Assembly: GCA_028571685.1 (NCBI GenBank)
Contig: CM053162.1
Coordinates: 45,976,851-46,040,850 of the forward strand
Length of the DNA stretch: 64,000 nucleotides
Direction of reading: 5' to 3'
Source of the DNA: Heterohyrax brucei
Lineage: Eukaryota > Chordata > Mammalia > Hyracoidea > Procaviidae
The position numbers and the translations under genes are program-made. The notes beneath the pieces were generated by a model. That model searched no databases and was not told where the DNA came from. It saw only the letters and a list, made by a program, of their open reading frames with translations. Within the stretch, counting starts at the first letter, position 1; each line of letters begins with the position of its first letter. Below, one piece after another: positions 10,405 to 22,124 of this stretch.

Positions 10405-11600
10405 GTACTTACCTCTAAAATACTGCAGTAGGTTCTGAAGATACAAAAATATAGAAAAAAATTATCTCTATCTTCAAGAAGCTGATACTTTTATGTGCAA
10501 TAGGTTACCACATTTGCCTGGGTCTGCCTGGGATGGTCTTGGGTTACCATCTGTTTTCCCAGAATAATTATAAATATAAATAGCGCCTCTTTTCACTCTT
10601 GAAAGTGTCCTAGTTTGGCTGATAAATTATATATACCCTAGTAATAATATTTCCTACTAGATGATGTTTTCAAAATACTTGTAATTCTTGGATATAAATA
10701 AAAAGCACAACAGCAAAGGTCCAAAAAATGCAATGACACTCTGTCTTTATTTTGGAACCACTATTTCTGTCACTGAGTCTCGGTTGAAGTATGTTCACTG
10801 AGTTAATGTGACATTTGGTTTTACATTATTTTGAAAAAATACAACTACTCTCCAATCTTTTCAAGGAAGGCAACATGAATTGGCCAGAAAACTTAAGACA
10901 ATCAGAAATGACTGCAATATCTGCAATATTCACTCATTTCAAATTCGGGCGAGAACTGAAGGTGAACAGTAACAGAGGCACATTAGGGACAACGGAAGTG
11001 TCAGGTAGAGCAAACAAAATCAGGAGTGGTGGTACTGGGTGTCACAAGCCTCTGATTTTAGAATTCAAGGTGACTTCTGCCTTTTTCTGTCTTGAACTCC
11101 TTGGTCTCTAACTCATTTGTAAAGTTACTAGACTCATTGGATTTTAAAGCCACCTGCACCGTGTTTTTGTGAAAGGTTGATACCTGCATAACTTTTAATT
11201 ACATGTCGTTTTGTGTCCTATTGTCCGAATATGTATGTGTACATATTTTGATATTGAAGACAAGCTATTTTTAGCTTCCTTTTGGGTATGTTTGGAGAAA
11301 CTCTTAACTGTTGCTATGCTGCTATGGAAACGGTACCCATGTATACTGACTTGTTTACAATTGTTTCAAACACTAAACTTTCCAGGGCAAAGGCAAACAG
11401 CTTCCGTCCATCAATGTTGCTCCATGCTTTCTTTCCTTATTAGTTTATTTATTACTCTCAGAACCATGCTAGAGTCTGTTTCATCTGGGCCTACACTATA
11501 GGGGCTGTCTTTTTTCCGACATGCAATGTCATTTAATTGATTTCACATTCACAACTACGCCAGAGCTGAGAACTGGTAAAAATTGTTTCCCAGAATCAGA
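10405..11600. other. No recognised feature
   Basis: Apparently unique. Frames of up to 98 codons occur but show no recognisable motif. Confidence 0.4.
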
Positions 11601-11614
11601 TAGAAATCTTCCTT

Positions 11615-11995
11615 CGTAGGCCTGGGGGATTCCCTGGGAGCATGGCCCCTAGACCTGCTGCTGCCCCTGACCAGAAAACATTACTGAGGTCAACTCTTCA
11701 GCCAGGAATGGATTGGACATGGGGACACAACATGACCGTATGGTGTGTGTACTTTATGGTACCATGCATCTACAGAATGCTGTCCTACTGGGCTCTTACT
11801 AGAAGGGAGAGGAGAGGGTAGAGAGGAGCGGACAGGAGATTGTTAAGAAGATATGGCATGTATAGAATGGAAAGGAGGAGTGTGCTGTTACTGGACAACG
11901 AAAGCAGAAGGAGCTGCAGGTAGACTGGCAGGCAAATTTAATTTGGGTTGTATACTTTCACTCAATCTCAATTAAAAAAAAAAAGAAAGGAAGCA
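11615..11995 (+). mobile_element. 5'-truncated L1 3' UTR with 13 bp TSD
   Basis: Flanked by exact 'agaaatcttcctt' at 11,602-11,614 and 11,996-12,008. The body is the reverse complement of the L1 3' UTR at 61,650-61,990 ('cctgggggatcccctgggag'-type, 'gaggtcaactcttca', 'ctttatgg', 'gggagaggagagggt'). It ends in an A-rich tail at 11,972-11,990. A 381 bp insertion with the usual L1 hallmarks. Confidence 0.9.
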
Positions 11996-12143
11996 AGAAA
12001 TCTTCCTTGGTTTTGTTAGGAATTGAGAACTGAATATCTCCTTGGTTCACAGATGAAAAACGGAAGTTATACCTATTGAGGGCATTTTTGACAATCTAAA
12101 ATTTGCAAATGTAGGAGACTTTAAAATATAACTATTATAATTA

Positions 12144-12308
12144 TGGAAACCCTGGTGGCTTAGTGATTAAGTGCTACATCTGCTAACCAAAAGGTTGGCA
12201 GTTCAAATCTGCCAGGTGCTCCTTGGAAACTCTGTGGGGCAGTTCTACTCCGAGCTATAGGGACACTAAGAGTCAGAATTGCCTTGACAGCAGTCAGTTT
12301 GGTTGGTT
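12144..12308 (+). mobile_element. AfroSINE with exact 11 bp TSD
   Basis: Complete copy: 'ggaaaccctggtggcttagt' (A-box), 'gcagttcaaatctgccagg' (B-box), 'cttggaaactctgtggggca' and 'agtcagaattgccttgacag'. Target duplication 'tattataatta' at 12,133-12,143 and 12,309-12,319. Confidence 0.95.
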
Positions 12309-12321
12309 TATTATAATTACA

Positions 12322-12871
12322 AGGTCTGACAATTAAGTTCACAAACTCATCCTAGAAAAAGTGCTATATACCTCATTGCTGAAAATCACAACGGTCACTT
12401 CCAAATACTTCCCTTGGGAATCTATGCACTGATACCAGTACGTGGTTCACCCTTCAAAGCAATTTTGGAACTCTTTTTCTGGAATGGCCATCAGAGCTGT
12501 CATAGTAGTATTACTCTCGATGTCTTGAATGTCATCAAAATGTTTCCTTTCAATATTTCGTTTATCTTCAGGTAAAGAAAAAACTCACTGGGGGCTAGAT
12601 CAGGTGAGTAGGGAGGGTGTTCCAATTCAGTTATGTTTACTGGCTAAAAACTCCATCACAGACTACACAATTAAGTTTGAGAACTTGCTACTGTCCCACC
12701 CTGCACAATGGCCATTCCAGAAAGAGCTCCAAAATTGCTTTGAAGGGTAGACTAGGCACTAGTGTCAGTGCATAGATCCCCAAGTACTTTGAAGGTAACC
12801 TTCATGATATTCAGCAATGAGTTATGTTGCACTTAGAGCAATTACGTTCATGGACTTAATTGTCAGAACCT
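12322..12871 (-). mobile_element. Mariner-derived foldback element
   Basis: Termini 'aggtctgacaattaagttc' and 'acttaattgtcagaacct' are inverted repeats. The plus strand carries the antisense of the transposase end ('ctagatcaggtgagtaggga' is the reverse of the SPDLA codons), so it is minus-oriented. About 550 bp, with arms of roughly 180 bp. Same family as 4,830, 23,166, 45,157 and 47,206. Confidence 0.85.
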
Positions 12872-12887
12872 GTGTACTTACACAGGA

Positions 12888-13085
12888 TCCCTGGGTGGTA
12901 TGACAGCTGACACATTCACTGTTAACAGAAGGGTTGGAGGTTTGGGGCACCCAGAGTGGTCTTTGAAGAAAGGTCTGGTGATTTAGTTCCAAAATATTAT
13001 CCATAGAAAATCTTAGGGAGCACAGTTCTACTCTGACACCCATGGGGTAGCCATACTTCAGAGCTGACTCAGTGGCCGCTGGTAC
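12888..13085 (+). mobile_element. AfroSINE (long subtype)
   Basis: 'ggatccctgggtggtatgac', 'gttaacagaagggttgg', 'aaggtctggtgatttagttc' and 'cacagttctactctgacac' follow the long AfroSINE body. It lies directly after the mariner terminus. Degenerate at the 3' end. Confidence 0.75.
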
Positions 13086-13151
13086 GATTTTGGTATTATA
13101 ATTATTATTTGTCTCTGCAGAATGAATTTCAGGGCTATTCCAATTGCTAGG

Positions 13152-13638
13152 TGTCTTAGCTATCTAATGCTGTTGTGATAGAAATAGCACAAGTGAATGG
13201 CTTTAATTATGTATATATCCTCACAGTTTATGAGACTGGAAGTCTGAATTCGGGACCATTTCCGGGGTTGGGAGGTTCTTTCTCCCTCTGTTGGCGCTGG
13301 AGAAAGATCCTTGTCATTAATCTTCTTCTGGTCTAGAAGCTTCTCAAGCACAGGGACCCAGATCCAAAGGGCACCCACTGATCCTAATAATACTTTCTTG
13401 GTGGTGTGAAGTTCCTCTTCTCTCTGCTTGTTAGTCTCTTTTCTATCTCAAAAGAGATTGGCACAAGATACAATCTAACACTGTAGATTGAGTCCTGCCT
13501 TATCATACAGGTACCATTTATAACATACAGGAAAATCACATCAGATGACAAAACGGTGGACAATCACCCAATACTGGGAATCACAACCTGGCGAAATCGA
13601 TACACATATTTTGGGGGAACTCAATTCAATCCATGACA
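13152..13638 (-). mobile_element. Solo LTR, MaLR-like
   Basis: On the plus strand it reads 'tgtcttagctatctaatgct' ... 'caattcaatccatgaca'. Flanks are 'ctagg' (13,147-13,151) and 'ctaga' (13,639-13,643), a 4/5 match. It shares the internal order of the other copies ('agaaagatccttgtcatta', 'tcttggtggtgtgaag'). Confidence 0.85.
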
Positions 13639-13639
13639 C

Positions 13640-13997
13640 TAGAAGGCATGCAAATCCAAAAACCAGTTTTCTGGCTTATTCCAAAAAATGAGGATAAGCG
13701 AGTAGCTGAGAATCCTTACAATTTCTGGAAAAAAAAATAGTCTTTCCAAAGTTTCCCAATCTGGGTGAAGAAGAATTACCATTCTGTGAAGGGCTCAGGG
13801 AAGTGGTCTTGTCAGGATTGCTTTCTAGGAGTCAAAGAATATTTGAAAGTGGCCTCTATGATTATGAATTGTGCAACAGTAGGCTGTGACTCCCTACAAA
13901 GTATACACTCTAGCAGAGCATAAGGTGCGACAGGATTTTAAACCCAGAGATTGTCTCCTTTAAAAGCTCCTTCACTCCCTAACTCAATACCTCTTTT
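13640..13997. other. No recognised feature
   Basis: No gene or repeat recognised. Confidence 0.35.
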
Positions 13998-14152
13998 GTG
14001 AAAGTTCCGCTAGTAATTTTGACTCATGGTGACCATTTAGGACAGAGTAGAACTGCTCCATGAAGTTTCCAAGGAGTACCTGGTAGACTTGAACTGCCAA
14101 CCTCCTGGTTAGCAGAAGTAGCACTTAGCCACTACATCGCCGGGGTTTCCTC
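13998..14152 (-). mobile_element. AfroSINE
   Basis: 'gactcatggtgaccatttag', 'tttccaaggagtacctggta', 'cctggttagcagaagtagca' and 'gccggggtttcc' give a complete minus copy. Confidence 0.9.
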
Positions 14153-14162
14153 TCCATCCTTT

Positions 14163-14205
14163 CAGGTTGCTATGGGTCAGAATTGACTTGATAGCAGTGG
14201 GTTTG
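14163..14205 (+). mobile_element. AfroSINE 3' tail fragment
   Basis: 'ttgctatgggtcagaattga' then 'agcagtgggtttgggtttt' is the plus-strand AfroSINE tail immediately after a minus copy. The same arrangement recurs at 59,707. Confidence 0.75.
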
Positions 14206-15539
14206 GGTTTTCTGGAAAGTAGACAGTCAAGGACATTTTGGCTGTCAAGAATCCACTTCACTCTCTCTTTTGCTAAAATGCCATTTTTACCATGTTCTTC
14301 AGATGGTTGTATTAAGTTACAGACAAAAGTGAACAAGTATAAACATTGAACACAAGTCCTATGGGAACAGTAGTGTTGTTGGAGAATTGGATGGTACAGT
14401 GACCTGGGCGTTGCCTGCATCAAGAGGCCGGAGAGCCACAGAGCGGTCCTTTCCCCAAGGCCTCTTTCCGACAGCGTTTGTGTACTTTCTCAGCAACAAC
14501 CCATCAGCAGATACTCTACTCTAAACTCTTTGTAGGACAAGGTCTGTTGGATTTTTTCCCATCCTTTCCAATGGGAAGAATTCCTCCCTGCTTTTGAAGC
14601 TTAGCAACAGCTAAGAAATGTGACCCCAAGGTCAGGCTTAGTTTAGAACCCAGTGAAACCAGACAGTCTCCCTCCAGCGCTCCTGTGTAGGAAGCCTACA
14701 GTATGACAACGGTGGCTTGCTAACTCTACCACCGTGTCACAAGAGGTCCCCAGGGGAAGTGAGTGGGGCTTAGCAGCAGCTAATGTCAAGAGGCCAGGAG
14801 TTACAGCACTAATTCTCCCGGTTTGGGAGCCTGAGCAGAGTGCGGGACAAGTGGTTCTGCCAAACCAGGTCCCTTTCGAGTCACCTTCTCAGGTTCAAGT
14901 TGAAAAGGGGGGACCGGGTGGGAGCAGAATTATGGCTTTACACAGGGTACCCCCTGCACAGCCTCTAATTGCTTACACAGTTCAGATTTCTCTCCAGCAG
15001 CTTTCTGTTTCTGTTCTCTTGCCTCCGAGGGGATTTCCCAAATGGGCCTTCTCTATGTGTCTTGACAGACTGTGAGGGCTGGTGGGGAATCTCCCTCCTT
15101 TGACCAAACTGTTGCCTGAGAGATGGACTACTGATCTACAACTTGGGGGTTTTCTCCCTGACTTTTGGCTCCTTCCTATTTCCCAAGAGTCTCTGCTTTT
15201 TGGGAACTGAAGAGTTATTAAGAGGAAGAGGCAGACATGTGGTAGGAAAAGGGGAGAGGGGTGTGTTTAATACAGCCTTAGTCGTTTTCCACTACCTTCA
15301 TTCTTTGCAGCAGGAATATTGGATTTGAAGATGAAGCCCAGGGGCTCTGTGGGCGGCTTTTGGATTGATTACACTAAACATTCCATGGGAACTTGGGTTT
15401 CTCAGCATAACCACAAATCACATAAACAATTGGTTTGACACAGTGTCCCCTCCGTATGTGGGGTGGACAGAAACTCCTGTGTTAAGAGAAGCCATTTTTT
15501 CCTTTTGCTTAATGATGATGTGTGTGTGTCCACTTGTTA
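14206..15539. other. No recognised feature; long frame without a family
   Basis: Comparatively GC-rich and apparently unique. A 113-codon plus-strand frame at 14,734-15,075 has no recognisable domain, poor start context and no supporting splice pair, so it is not called a gene. A further 61-codon frame follows at 15,143. Confidence 0.4.
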
Positions 15540-15720
15540 CTAGGCGCTTTGCATGCTTTTTCTCCTGTGATCCTTGCAACAACCCAGAGAAGTAGGACTT
15601 GTTAGGGCTCCACTTTACGGATGGACAAACTGAGGCTCTGAGAGGTTAGGTAATTTGATGCCAGTATCCTGGCTGTCATTGGGCAGACAGAGGTCCAGTT
15701 TTATGGGATCCTGTGCTCGC
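15540..15720 (+). mobile_element. MIR
   Basis: 'actttacggatggacaaact', 'gaggctctgagaggttaggt' and 'aatttgatgcc' match the MIR core order. Confidence 0.75.
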
Positions 15721-16109
15721 ATCTGTTCTGCTTTAGATTTGCAGAAGGTTTGGGATTCACCCTGTAGGACTTTTTTAGGTATTTTTACCAACTAAAGACT
15801 AGGGGTGAAAATGTTTCAGAGAGTGGTACAGAGAGTCTTTAGCTAGGTTTCGCTTTGCAATCTGTTTGGTGCCCCTGTCAGGCCCTTTTGCTCTGTGTTC
15901 ATTTTAGCAACACCTGGCAACAGCTGCTAACCCGGAAGCCGACAGGAATCAACATGTGGAAGAAGGTTCCATCAAACCAATAATATAATGCCTTCTCTGA
16001 GCAAACCCTCACATATAACCACTGCTCTCACCTAAGTGTTTCCCACCCTAGATTTCCACATTGTATTACAATCCTTAATAGTCATTCCTCTGTGGGCTTT
16101 AGAATCTTT

Positions 16110-16290
16110 TCCCGCCTGGTCTGAGATCATCCTACCTCTGTGACGTTCATGAGGCTGGACTCAGTCTACAAGGTGAGATTGTGTCTTCAGCCAATCCCTT
16201 TTGAGATACAAAAGAAAGAAGCAAGCAGACAGCGGAAAGTGTTGAGGTTCACATCACAAGGAAAATAATGCTCTAGAATCGCCTTAGCTC
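16110..16290 (+). mobile_element. MaLR-like LTR fragment
   Basis: 'cctctgtgacgttcatgagg', 'ggactcagtctacaaggt' and 'ttgagatacaaaagaaagaa' match the middle of the 7,067 LTR in order. Both ends are missing. The remaining sequence between 15,721 and 16,650 holds nothing recognised. Confidence 0.65.
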
Positions 16291-16654
16291 CCTGGGTCTC
16301 AATTGCTCTTAAGCCAGATGCGTGTGTGTCTGTGTCTGTGTGTTCTTATGGTGTGAAATCTGCAGGGGGATAGATTATTAGGCACAGGTGACCTTCACAA
16401 AGTTCTTAAGTATTTTTGGTTCCGCTGGAGAAGTCATGATCACAGCATGACAGTGTAGGGATAACCTGGGCAGTGACAAGGGACTTGCTGGGTGTTCTCA
16501 AAGACAGGAACTGCATCAGCTGCATGGATGCCCTGTGCCCTCTGCACATTCTCTAAAACTCCTTTCCGCTGTGTGCCTAGGAGGGGTCCCTAGCCCTTGA
16601 CTCTTCCTCCAGTAATGAACTCTGATGGCTACTGACTGTCAGCAGCTCACTAGT

Positions 16655-16835
16655 GGCCAAATAATTTTACCTGCATTAACTTCCTGGGTGCTGTGAAGGC
16701 TGGCAAACCAACTCCCACTTTACCAGCAAAGAAACAAAGGTCCCGGCAGGTTAATAACTGATAGAAAGTCACCTAGCTAGTAAGTTGAAGGGCTGGAATT
16801 CAAATACTGATCTGTCTGATGGCCAGTTACTGCTT
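16655..16835 (+). mobile_element. MIR
   Basis: 'cactttaccagcaaagaaac', 'agaaagtcacctagctagta' and 'ggctggaattcaaata' follow the MIR consensus order. Confidence 0.75.
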
Positions 16836-17927
16836 TATTGGGATCAAGGGACTTTAATCTTACATATTTTTTAATCACATGACTAGGAAGACGTATCACA
16901 GCCTTGATTCAGCACAGACAGGCTATGTTATCACTTCAAATAATGAGGAAATGGATGGAGAACAAAATCCTTACCAGCATGATGCCAGTGTGGGGACAGG
17001 CACATGGCATGACCCAGAGGCCCCAGACCTGTCAGAAAGCAACTGGTAAAGGGGGGCCACCTCCCATTGCCCTGAGGGAGCCGGGGCATCTGTATCTTCA
17101 CTGTTGTCAGGGGATGTCCTCAGCAGAGCTCTGTAATTTCAGACGCCATGGGAGCAGTGCAGTGGTGAAACTTTTGTTCCATTCTTCTCTAGAAAGAAAC
17201 AAAACAAAACGAGACAAATCCAGGTCTTCCCAAATCCAGCACTTTCTAACTCTTCCTTATTAAGCAGACAAGAGTCCACCTTTCGGTGTTCATAATAGGA
17301 CACTGGGAGATAGTAATAATCCCCTCTCTCTTCAAGGGCAAGATCACCCATCCCTCATTACAGAAGAGCAGGGGAAGACAGCTACCATGGCAGCCGGGAG
17401 AGGAAAGCTCCGTTTCCATACCTGGTGTAGTGCCTGCCTCTTACGCTTCCCATGGTGTCCAGGTTGAAAGATGCACCATGTGAGAGCCTTGAGAAAACAC
17501 AGTCTTGTCTTAGAGGCAAGAAAGCGCATCAGTTAGGAGTCTGTCCAAGTCTTGGTTCTCTCCCAGCTCTGTATCTTAATCAGTTTCAGGCTCTTGAAAA
17601 TCAAAAGAAAACCAAGAAAAAAAATATCCTTAATTTTGTTTCTCCTAAAATCAGAAATAATCTCAAGGCAGTGGCTTCACGGCCTATGGAAAAGGGCGTG
17701 GTGGCACTCCTTGTGTACGAGAGGCTAGTGACACACAGGATCATTTCTCCTCAAACTCCACCAGAGTCTAGAATTGCAAGTCTACTTTTGTTATGGACCA
17801 AGTTTGCAAGCTGGTGCCTTGGAAGGTTCTCGCTTGGGACAACGAGGAAGACCCCCCCCCCCCCACTGCCAAAGCTCTCACTTCATGAACTCTGGACTCT
17901 GAAGGAATCATGAGCTGTCTCTGACCC
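16836..17927. other. No recognised feature
   Basis: Several 60-150-codon frames overlap on both strands (the longest is 17,452-17,913 plus), but none shows a known domain. A C-homopolymer of about 13 bp lies at 17,852-17,864. Confidence 0.4.
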
Positions 17928-18126
17928 AGCAGTTAGCACCGCTTGCACTTGGCTGCTGACGGAAAGACTGGAGGTTTCCAGCCACCCCGTGTGCCCTAGA
18001 AGAAAGGCCTGATGACATACTTCTGAAAGGTCACAGCCATGAAAACACTGCGGAGCACAGTTTTACTCTGATGCATGTGAGGTTGCCATGAGCTGGAGCC
18101 AACTTGATGGCAATGCATTAGTTTGT
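17928..18126 (+). mobile_element. AfroSINE (long subtype)
   Basis: 'gacccagcagttagcaccg', 'ttggctgctgacggaaagac', 'agaaaggcctgatgacat', 'cacagttttactctgatgc' and 'gccaacttgatggcaatg' cover the full long AfroSINE. Confidence 0.8.
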
Positions 18127-18319
18127 TTTTTCTCTTGTCTTTTCATTGTCAATAAATTTAAACATGTAAGGGCACCAAGTGTCCAGTGGGCAAATAACAC
18201 GTCATCTGGACTTGCTGCAAATCTTGATTTCTTCTTCCCTTAATTTTGCTTAAAAGAGCAAAAATCTTGTTCCTTAATAGAATCCTGCTCCCAGCCCAAT
18301 GGTAAAGATTCTTAATTCC

Positions 18320-18534
18320 TAGCAGGTGAGAGAGAGAGCCCTTTATCTTCTTGGCTGTTGGAGTGATGCAATATAGGTAGTCATCCCCACACTCAGTCAC
18401 GCAAGTCTCCAGCTGCTGCTTCACCCAGAGCATCTCGCTCTCTGCATCCATCAAGTCTTCGGCTTCATTGTTGCAATGCAGAGACACCAGGCTGACTGCT
18501 TCTGAAATTTCTCCAACTAGCTGGACACCAGGAC
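18320..18534 (-). CDS. Possible coding exon, unrecognised
   Basis: On the minus strand a frame stays open across 18,158-18,565. It begins after a plausible acceptor ('ctctctgtttag' then 'gtcctggtgtcc', exon edge 18,534). The central residues (EAEDLMDAESEMLWVKQQLE) look acidic and helical, unlike translated repeats. No strong donor follows: 'ctctgg/gtgaag' near 18,427 is the best. No family is recognised. It could be a degraded exon or chance. Confidence 0.25.
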
Positions 18535-18649
18535 CTAAACAGAGAGATGGTCCAGGAATTGGCACTCTAGCTGTGCAGAGACCTAGTACCTCCCACAGCA
18601 GTGTTCCCCATACACAAGTATGAGGTCCTGCATCCTACTGAGTTGGTAC

Positions 18650-18835
18650 TAGAGTTAAATAAGACTTTTAAAGTGCTATTCATCTCTCTACCACTTTTCC
18701 AGTACCTGCTATGCTCACACACAGAGTTACTCAACGTCTTTCTCCCTGTATTAGCAGAAGGAAGGCACTCAGTGCTCAGAGATTTTCCCAAGGTCCTGAG
18801 TGTAAGTAGTAAAGGGAGCTGAGCTTGTGTTTCCC
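18650..18835 (+). mobile_element. MIR-like fragment
   Basis: 'ttcccaaggtcctgagtg' and 'taagtagtaaagggagctga' match the MIR 3' half weakly. Confidence 0.4.
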
Positions 18836-19271
18836 TATGGCAACTCCTTTTGAGGTAAACAGTAGCATTTTGAGAAGGGATGGGAAAGATAAATGCCAAC
18901 ATAATCATTTGAGAATGATTTTTATAATCTCTGAAATGATATTGTACAGAAAATATATCTACTGTGTGCTAAATAATTTCTTAGCAGATAACTTTGTTAA
19001 TGACATGTTTGCCTGCTGGAAAAAAATGTAAGACATTCATCTTTAATTTTTCACATTAATACATAAAGAAACACACAAGAAAAGGAGGGCTATAGTCCCA
19101 CTGGTTTTCTCCCCTTTAAGTAAGAGTTTTCTAAGGAGCTCTCTGTATTTTGCTGCCTTTGATTTCTGCTGTCTTCTCATCTCGTACACCCATTCCGAAC
19201 AGGCACGCCCCCTGTGAGTGCTTCACTGAAGTTGCTCTTTCCAAAATCACTAATGACCTTCACTTTGCGAA
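18836..19271. other. No recognised feature
   Basis: No gene or repeat recognised. Confidence 0.35.
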
Positions 19272-19428
19272 GTCCAGACCCATTGCCACTGAGTCCATTC
19301 TGACTCCTAGTGACCCTATAGATGGGGCAGAACTGCCCCACTGGGCTTTCAAGGAGCAGCTGGTGGATTCAAACTGCTGATCTTTTGGTTAGGAGCCAAA
19401 CTCTTAGGCACTGCACCATTGGGGTCTT
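19272..19428 (-). mobile_element. AfroSINE
   Basis: 'cccattgccactgagtccat', 'cctagtgaccctatagatg', 'cttttggttaggagccaaac' and 'accattggggtc'. Complete minus copy. Confidence 0.92.
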
Positions 19429-19786
19429 TTGCTGAGACCGTTGGCCAAATTTGTAGCCCATGTCTTACTTACGCATGTAACATTTGATATAACTGATGAC
19501 TGAGTCTTCTCTGAAACAATTCCTCACTTGGCTCTCGGGACATCACACTTTCTTGGTTTGTGACTCCACACTGGGAATTCCTCTTTTTCTGGTTCCTCCT
19601 CTTTTCTGTCATCTGACCACCATGGAGGGCCTGGAGCTCAGCCTTTGGGCCTCTTCTCTCCTTGGCCATCTCATCCAGCCTCGTGTCTGTAAATACCATC
19701 TACAAATTGCAAAATGTGAATCTCCAGCTCAGACTTCTCTCCTGAACTGTAGACTTTTATCCAAGTGTCTGATTGCAATCTCAGAA
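19429..19786. other. No recognised feature
   Basis: Overlapping frames on both strands (76 and 101 codons) are not supported by any domain. Confidence 0.35.
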
Positions 19787-19944
19787 ACCCTGGTGGTATA
19801 GCAGTTAAGTGCTACATCTGCTAACCAAAAGGCTGGCAGTTGAAATCTACCAGGTGCTCCTTGGAAACTCCATGGGTCAGTTCTACTCTGTCCTACATGG
19901 TCACTATGAATCAGAATACACTCGATGGCAGTGGTATATCTTAC
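19787..19944 (+). mobile_element. AfroSINE
   Basis: 'gaaaccctggtggtatagca', 'aggctggcagttgaaatcta' and 'cttggaaactccatgggtca'. Complete. Short flanking 'atctca' at both ends suggests the target duplication. Confidence 0.93.
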
Positions 19945-21868
19945 TTGGTATCTCAAACTCAAAAAGTCTACACTTGATGTAGAATAATTTTATTTGAATA
20001 AATAATTCATCCCTCAATGTTCGACACTACAGCTTGGGATTACCATTGCTTTTATTTTTAATGGAAAACATTAGAGGAATATAATTATAGGAAGATGATA
20101 AGATCATAGGAAGTTTAAGTATTTGAAAACAAAAATTATTCCAGCTAATAGTTATGAACATTCATTACACATTTTCTGATAATCATTTTTTTTATATATG
20201 TTGATTATTTCTGTAACTGAAACTAATACCACTGGAACTGGTACCATTACAACTGATATCACTGTTACCTGATTTTTGAGAATGTAGACCCTTTCTAATC
20301 ATTCTGTGTGTACCCATGGTTTATTATAGAGCCTGGCACGGGCAGGTGCTTGAAAGATGATTGCTGAAACAATGAATTAATGTGCGTGTTTGCTGAAAAT
20401 CTAAAAATTAAGTACAATCAACTTCACATTGGTTTTTTTTTTTTTTTGCTTCACAGGATGAGGCAAGGCCCCAACACTGTGAACATTAGCTACATGACTT
20501 CTTCTTCTGCCCAGGCCTTAGGAGCAGCACAAGACAGGAAGGAGACCTTTAAGTGGTGACATGGTCATGTTTCTGCCTTGCTTAAAAAGAGTACTAATTC
20601 CTTGTACTTCTCCATTCTTTACCTGGGCCTAGAGCAGAGCTAAATCTCATAAACACAGACAGAACGCTAATGGATGGGCTGCTGATCCTAAAATAAAACT
20701 GCAAATTAGGTTTGGAGTTTTATGTAAAAGTTTGAGAGACACAGGTTTATTGCTAATTTAGATTATGAATGTCATCAAAAATAGAAGTCAAAAAGATGAG
20801 ACAATTTCTAAATTAAAAGCTCTTTCTTAGAATAATTGCCATGTTACAGCACCTATGATGTACTTTGGTACAATTTGAATAAGACTTCATTGCTCAGACT
20901 AATGTTCTATTCTTGTCACCAAATAATACATGACGTGGGTACATGCGCTTGTACTCCCTGATGGCAAGAAAGGCGTCACCCTGAACTGCCGGCACACCCT
21001 CTGGAATAGGGCTTGATTTTGCTGGAAGCTTTCATGTACTCAGGAAGCCCTTTCTTATCTTCCTGTTCAACCACAGACATGAGACCTGAGTTCTGTTACT
21101 TTTTCTAAATTGACAGAGTCAGTCTTTTGACAGTCACCTATAGGTTGGAGATGTAAAATATTATTTGTTTCTTCTTTCCAGAGGCAACTGGCTTGTTCAT
21201 CATAACATGAAAGGCAAGTTACAACCCTCTGATGGAGCTACCATTGTAGCAAGCAGAACTGGGAATACTTATCTACAACCCTTTTTTTTCAGTTAAAAAA
21301 ATACAGCTGGTCATTTTAGGCATTTCCATTTTGACAGAAGAAGGTACTTGGGCTTAAAGAATAGATTTTCAGCATTTCATGTTTCTAGGAGGTAATCTGA
21401 ATTTATAGGAATGCTAATCTGCTTCCTTTTATACTACCACACCTACAGAATTCTATTAAATTTTGTCTAAAGTGACATTAACAAATTGTCGGTTTCTGGG
21501 ATATGCATTGGGATATTGTTCCTCACTAGGACATGTGTAGCATTACTTTTTTTCAAAGATCATTCATGTCATAGACAAATTATGACTGTTTTTGTATGTT
21601 TTATGTTATTTTAATACACTCAAATTTCAATTACAAGAGCAAAAGACATGTTATATTATTAAATTCTTCTTTATGTTTCTTAATGACTACTACTTCTGTT
21701 TTCAAGTTAAAAAGGAACCTGCTTAGCTTAAAAGTCTTGAGTCTTTTAACAATGAATGATCATTATAAAGAGGCTGCTGTTTGTCCCTTAGTATCTATTA
21801 TCCCCTAATTCCATAACAATAGAATCCCTGATTTTTATGCTGGGCATGTAGCTGTCCAGAAAGGAGAA
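19945..21868. other. AT-rich unique stretch with an L2-like scrap
   Basis: Only 20,325-20,385 ('gagcctggcacgggcaggtg', 'gaaacaatgaatta') resembles an L2/MIR 3' end. A T-homopolymer lies at 20,432-20,447. No gene was recognised. Confidence 0.4.
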
Positions 21869-22124
21869 AAGAACATTTCTACAGAAATAAATAAAATGAA
21901 AAAGCAGAAAATAATAGATAAAATCAATAAAACCAGAAACTGAGTCTTCAAAAAATTCAATAAAACTGACAAGCCTTTAAGTAGATTGATAAAGACCAAA
22001 AGAGAACAGATGCAAATAACCAAAATAAGCAATGACAGGAAACATTACAACTGATCCAACAGAAATAAAGAGAATCATGATAGGATATTATCAGCAACTC
22101 CATTACAGCAAGCTGGATAATCTA
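21869..22124 (+). pseudogene. L1 ORF2 remnant (region between endonuclease and RT)
   Basis: 'gataaaatcaataaaacc', 'ttcaataaaactgacaagcc' and 'acattacaactgatccaac' give residues such as IDKINKT, NKTDKPLSRL and the ITxISNDRKHY stretch known between the endonuclease and reverse transcriptase of L1 ORF2. In-frame stops break it. It is cut on the right by an LTR. Confidence 0.75.

Noticed and set aside
14734..15075. 113-codon frame in GC-rich sequence
   Set aside because: No recognisable family, no splice sites at its ends and no conserved-looking motif.
17452..17913. 153-codon plus-strand frame
   Set aside because: Contains a poly-proline run created by a C homopolymer, no domain, and competing frames on the other strand.
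18318..18335. Splice donor 'cag/gtgaga' on the plus strand near 18,325
   Set aside because: A strong donor by sequence, but no acceptor with an open frame lies upstream on that strand.
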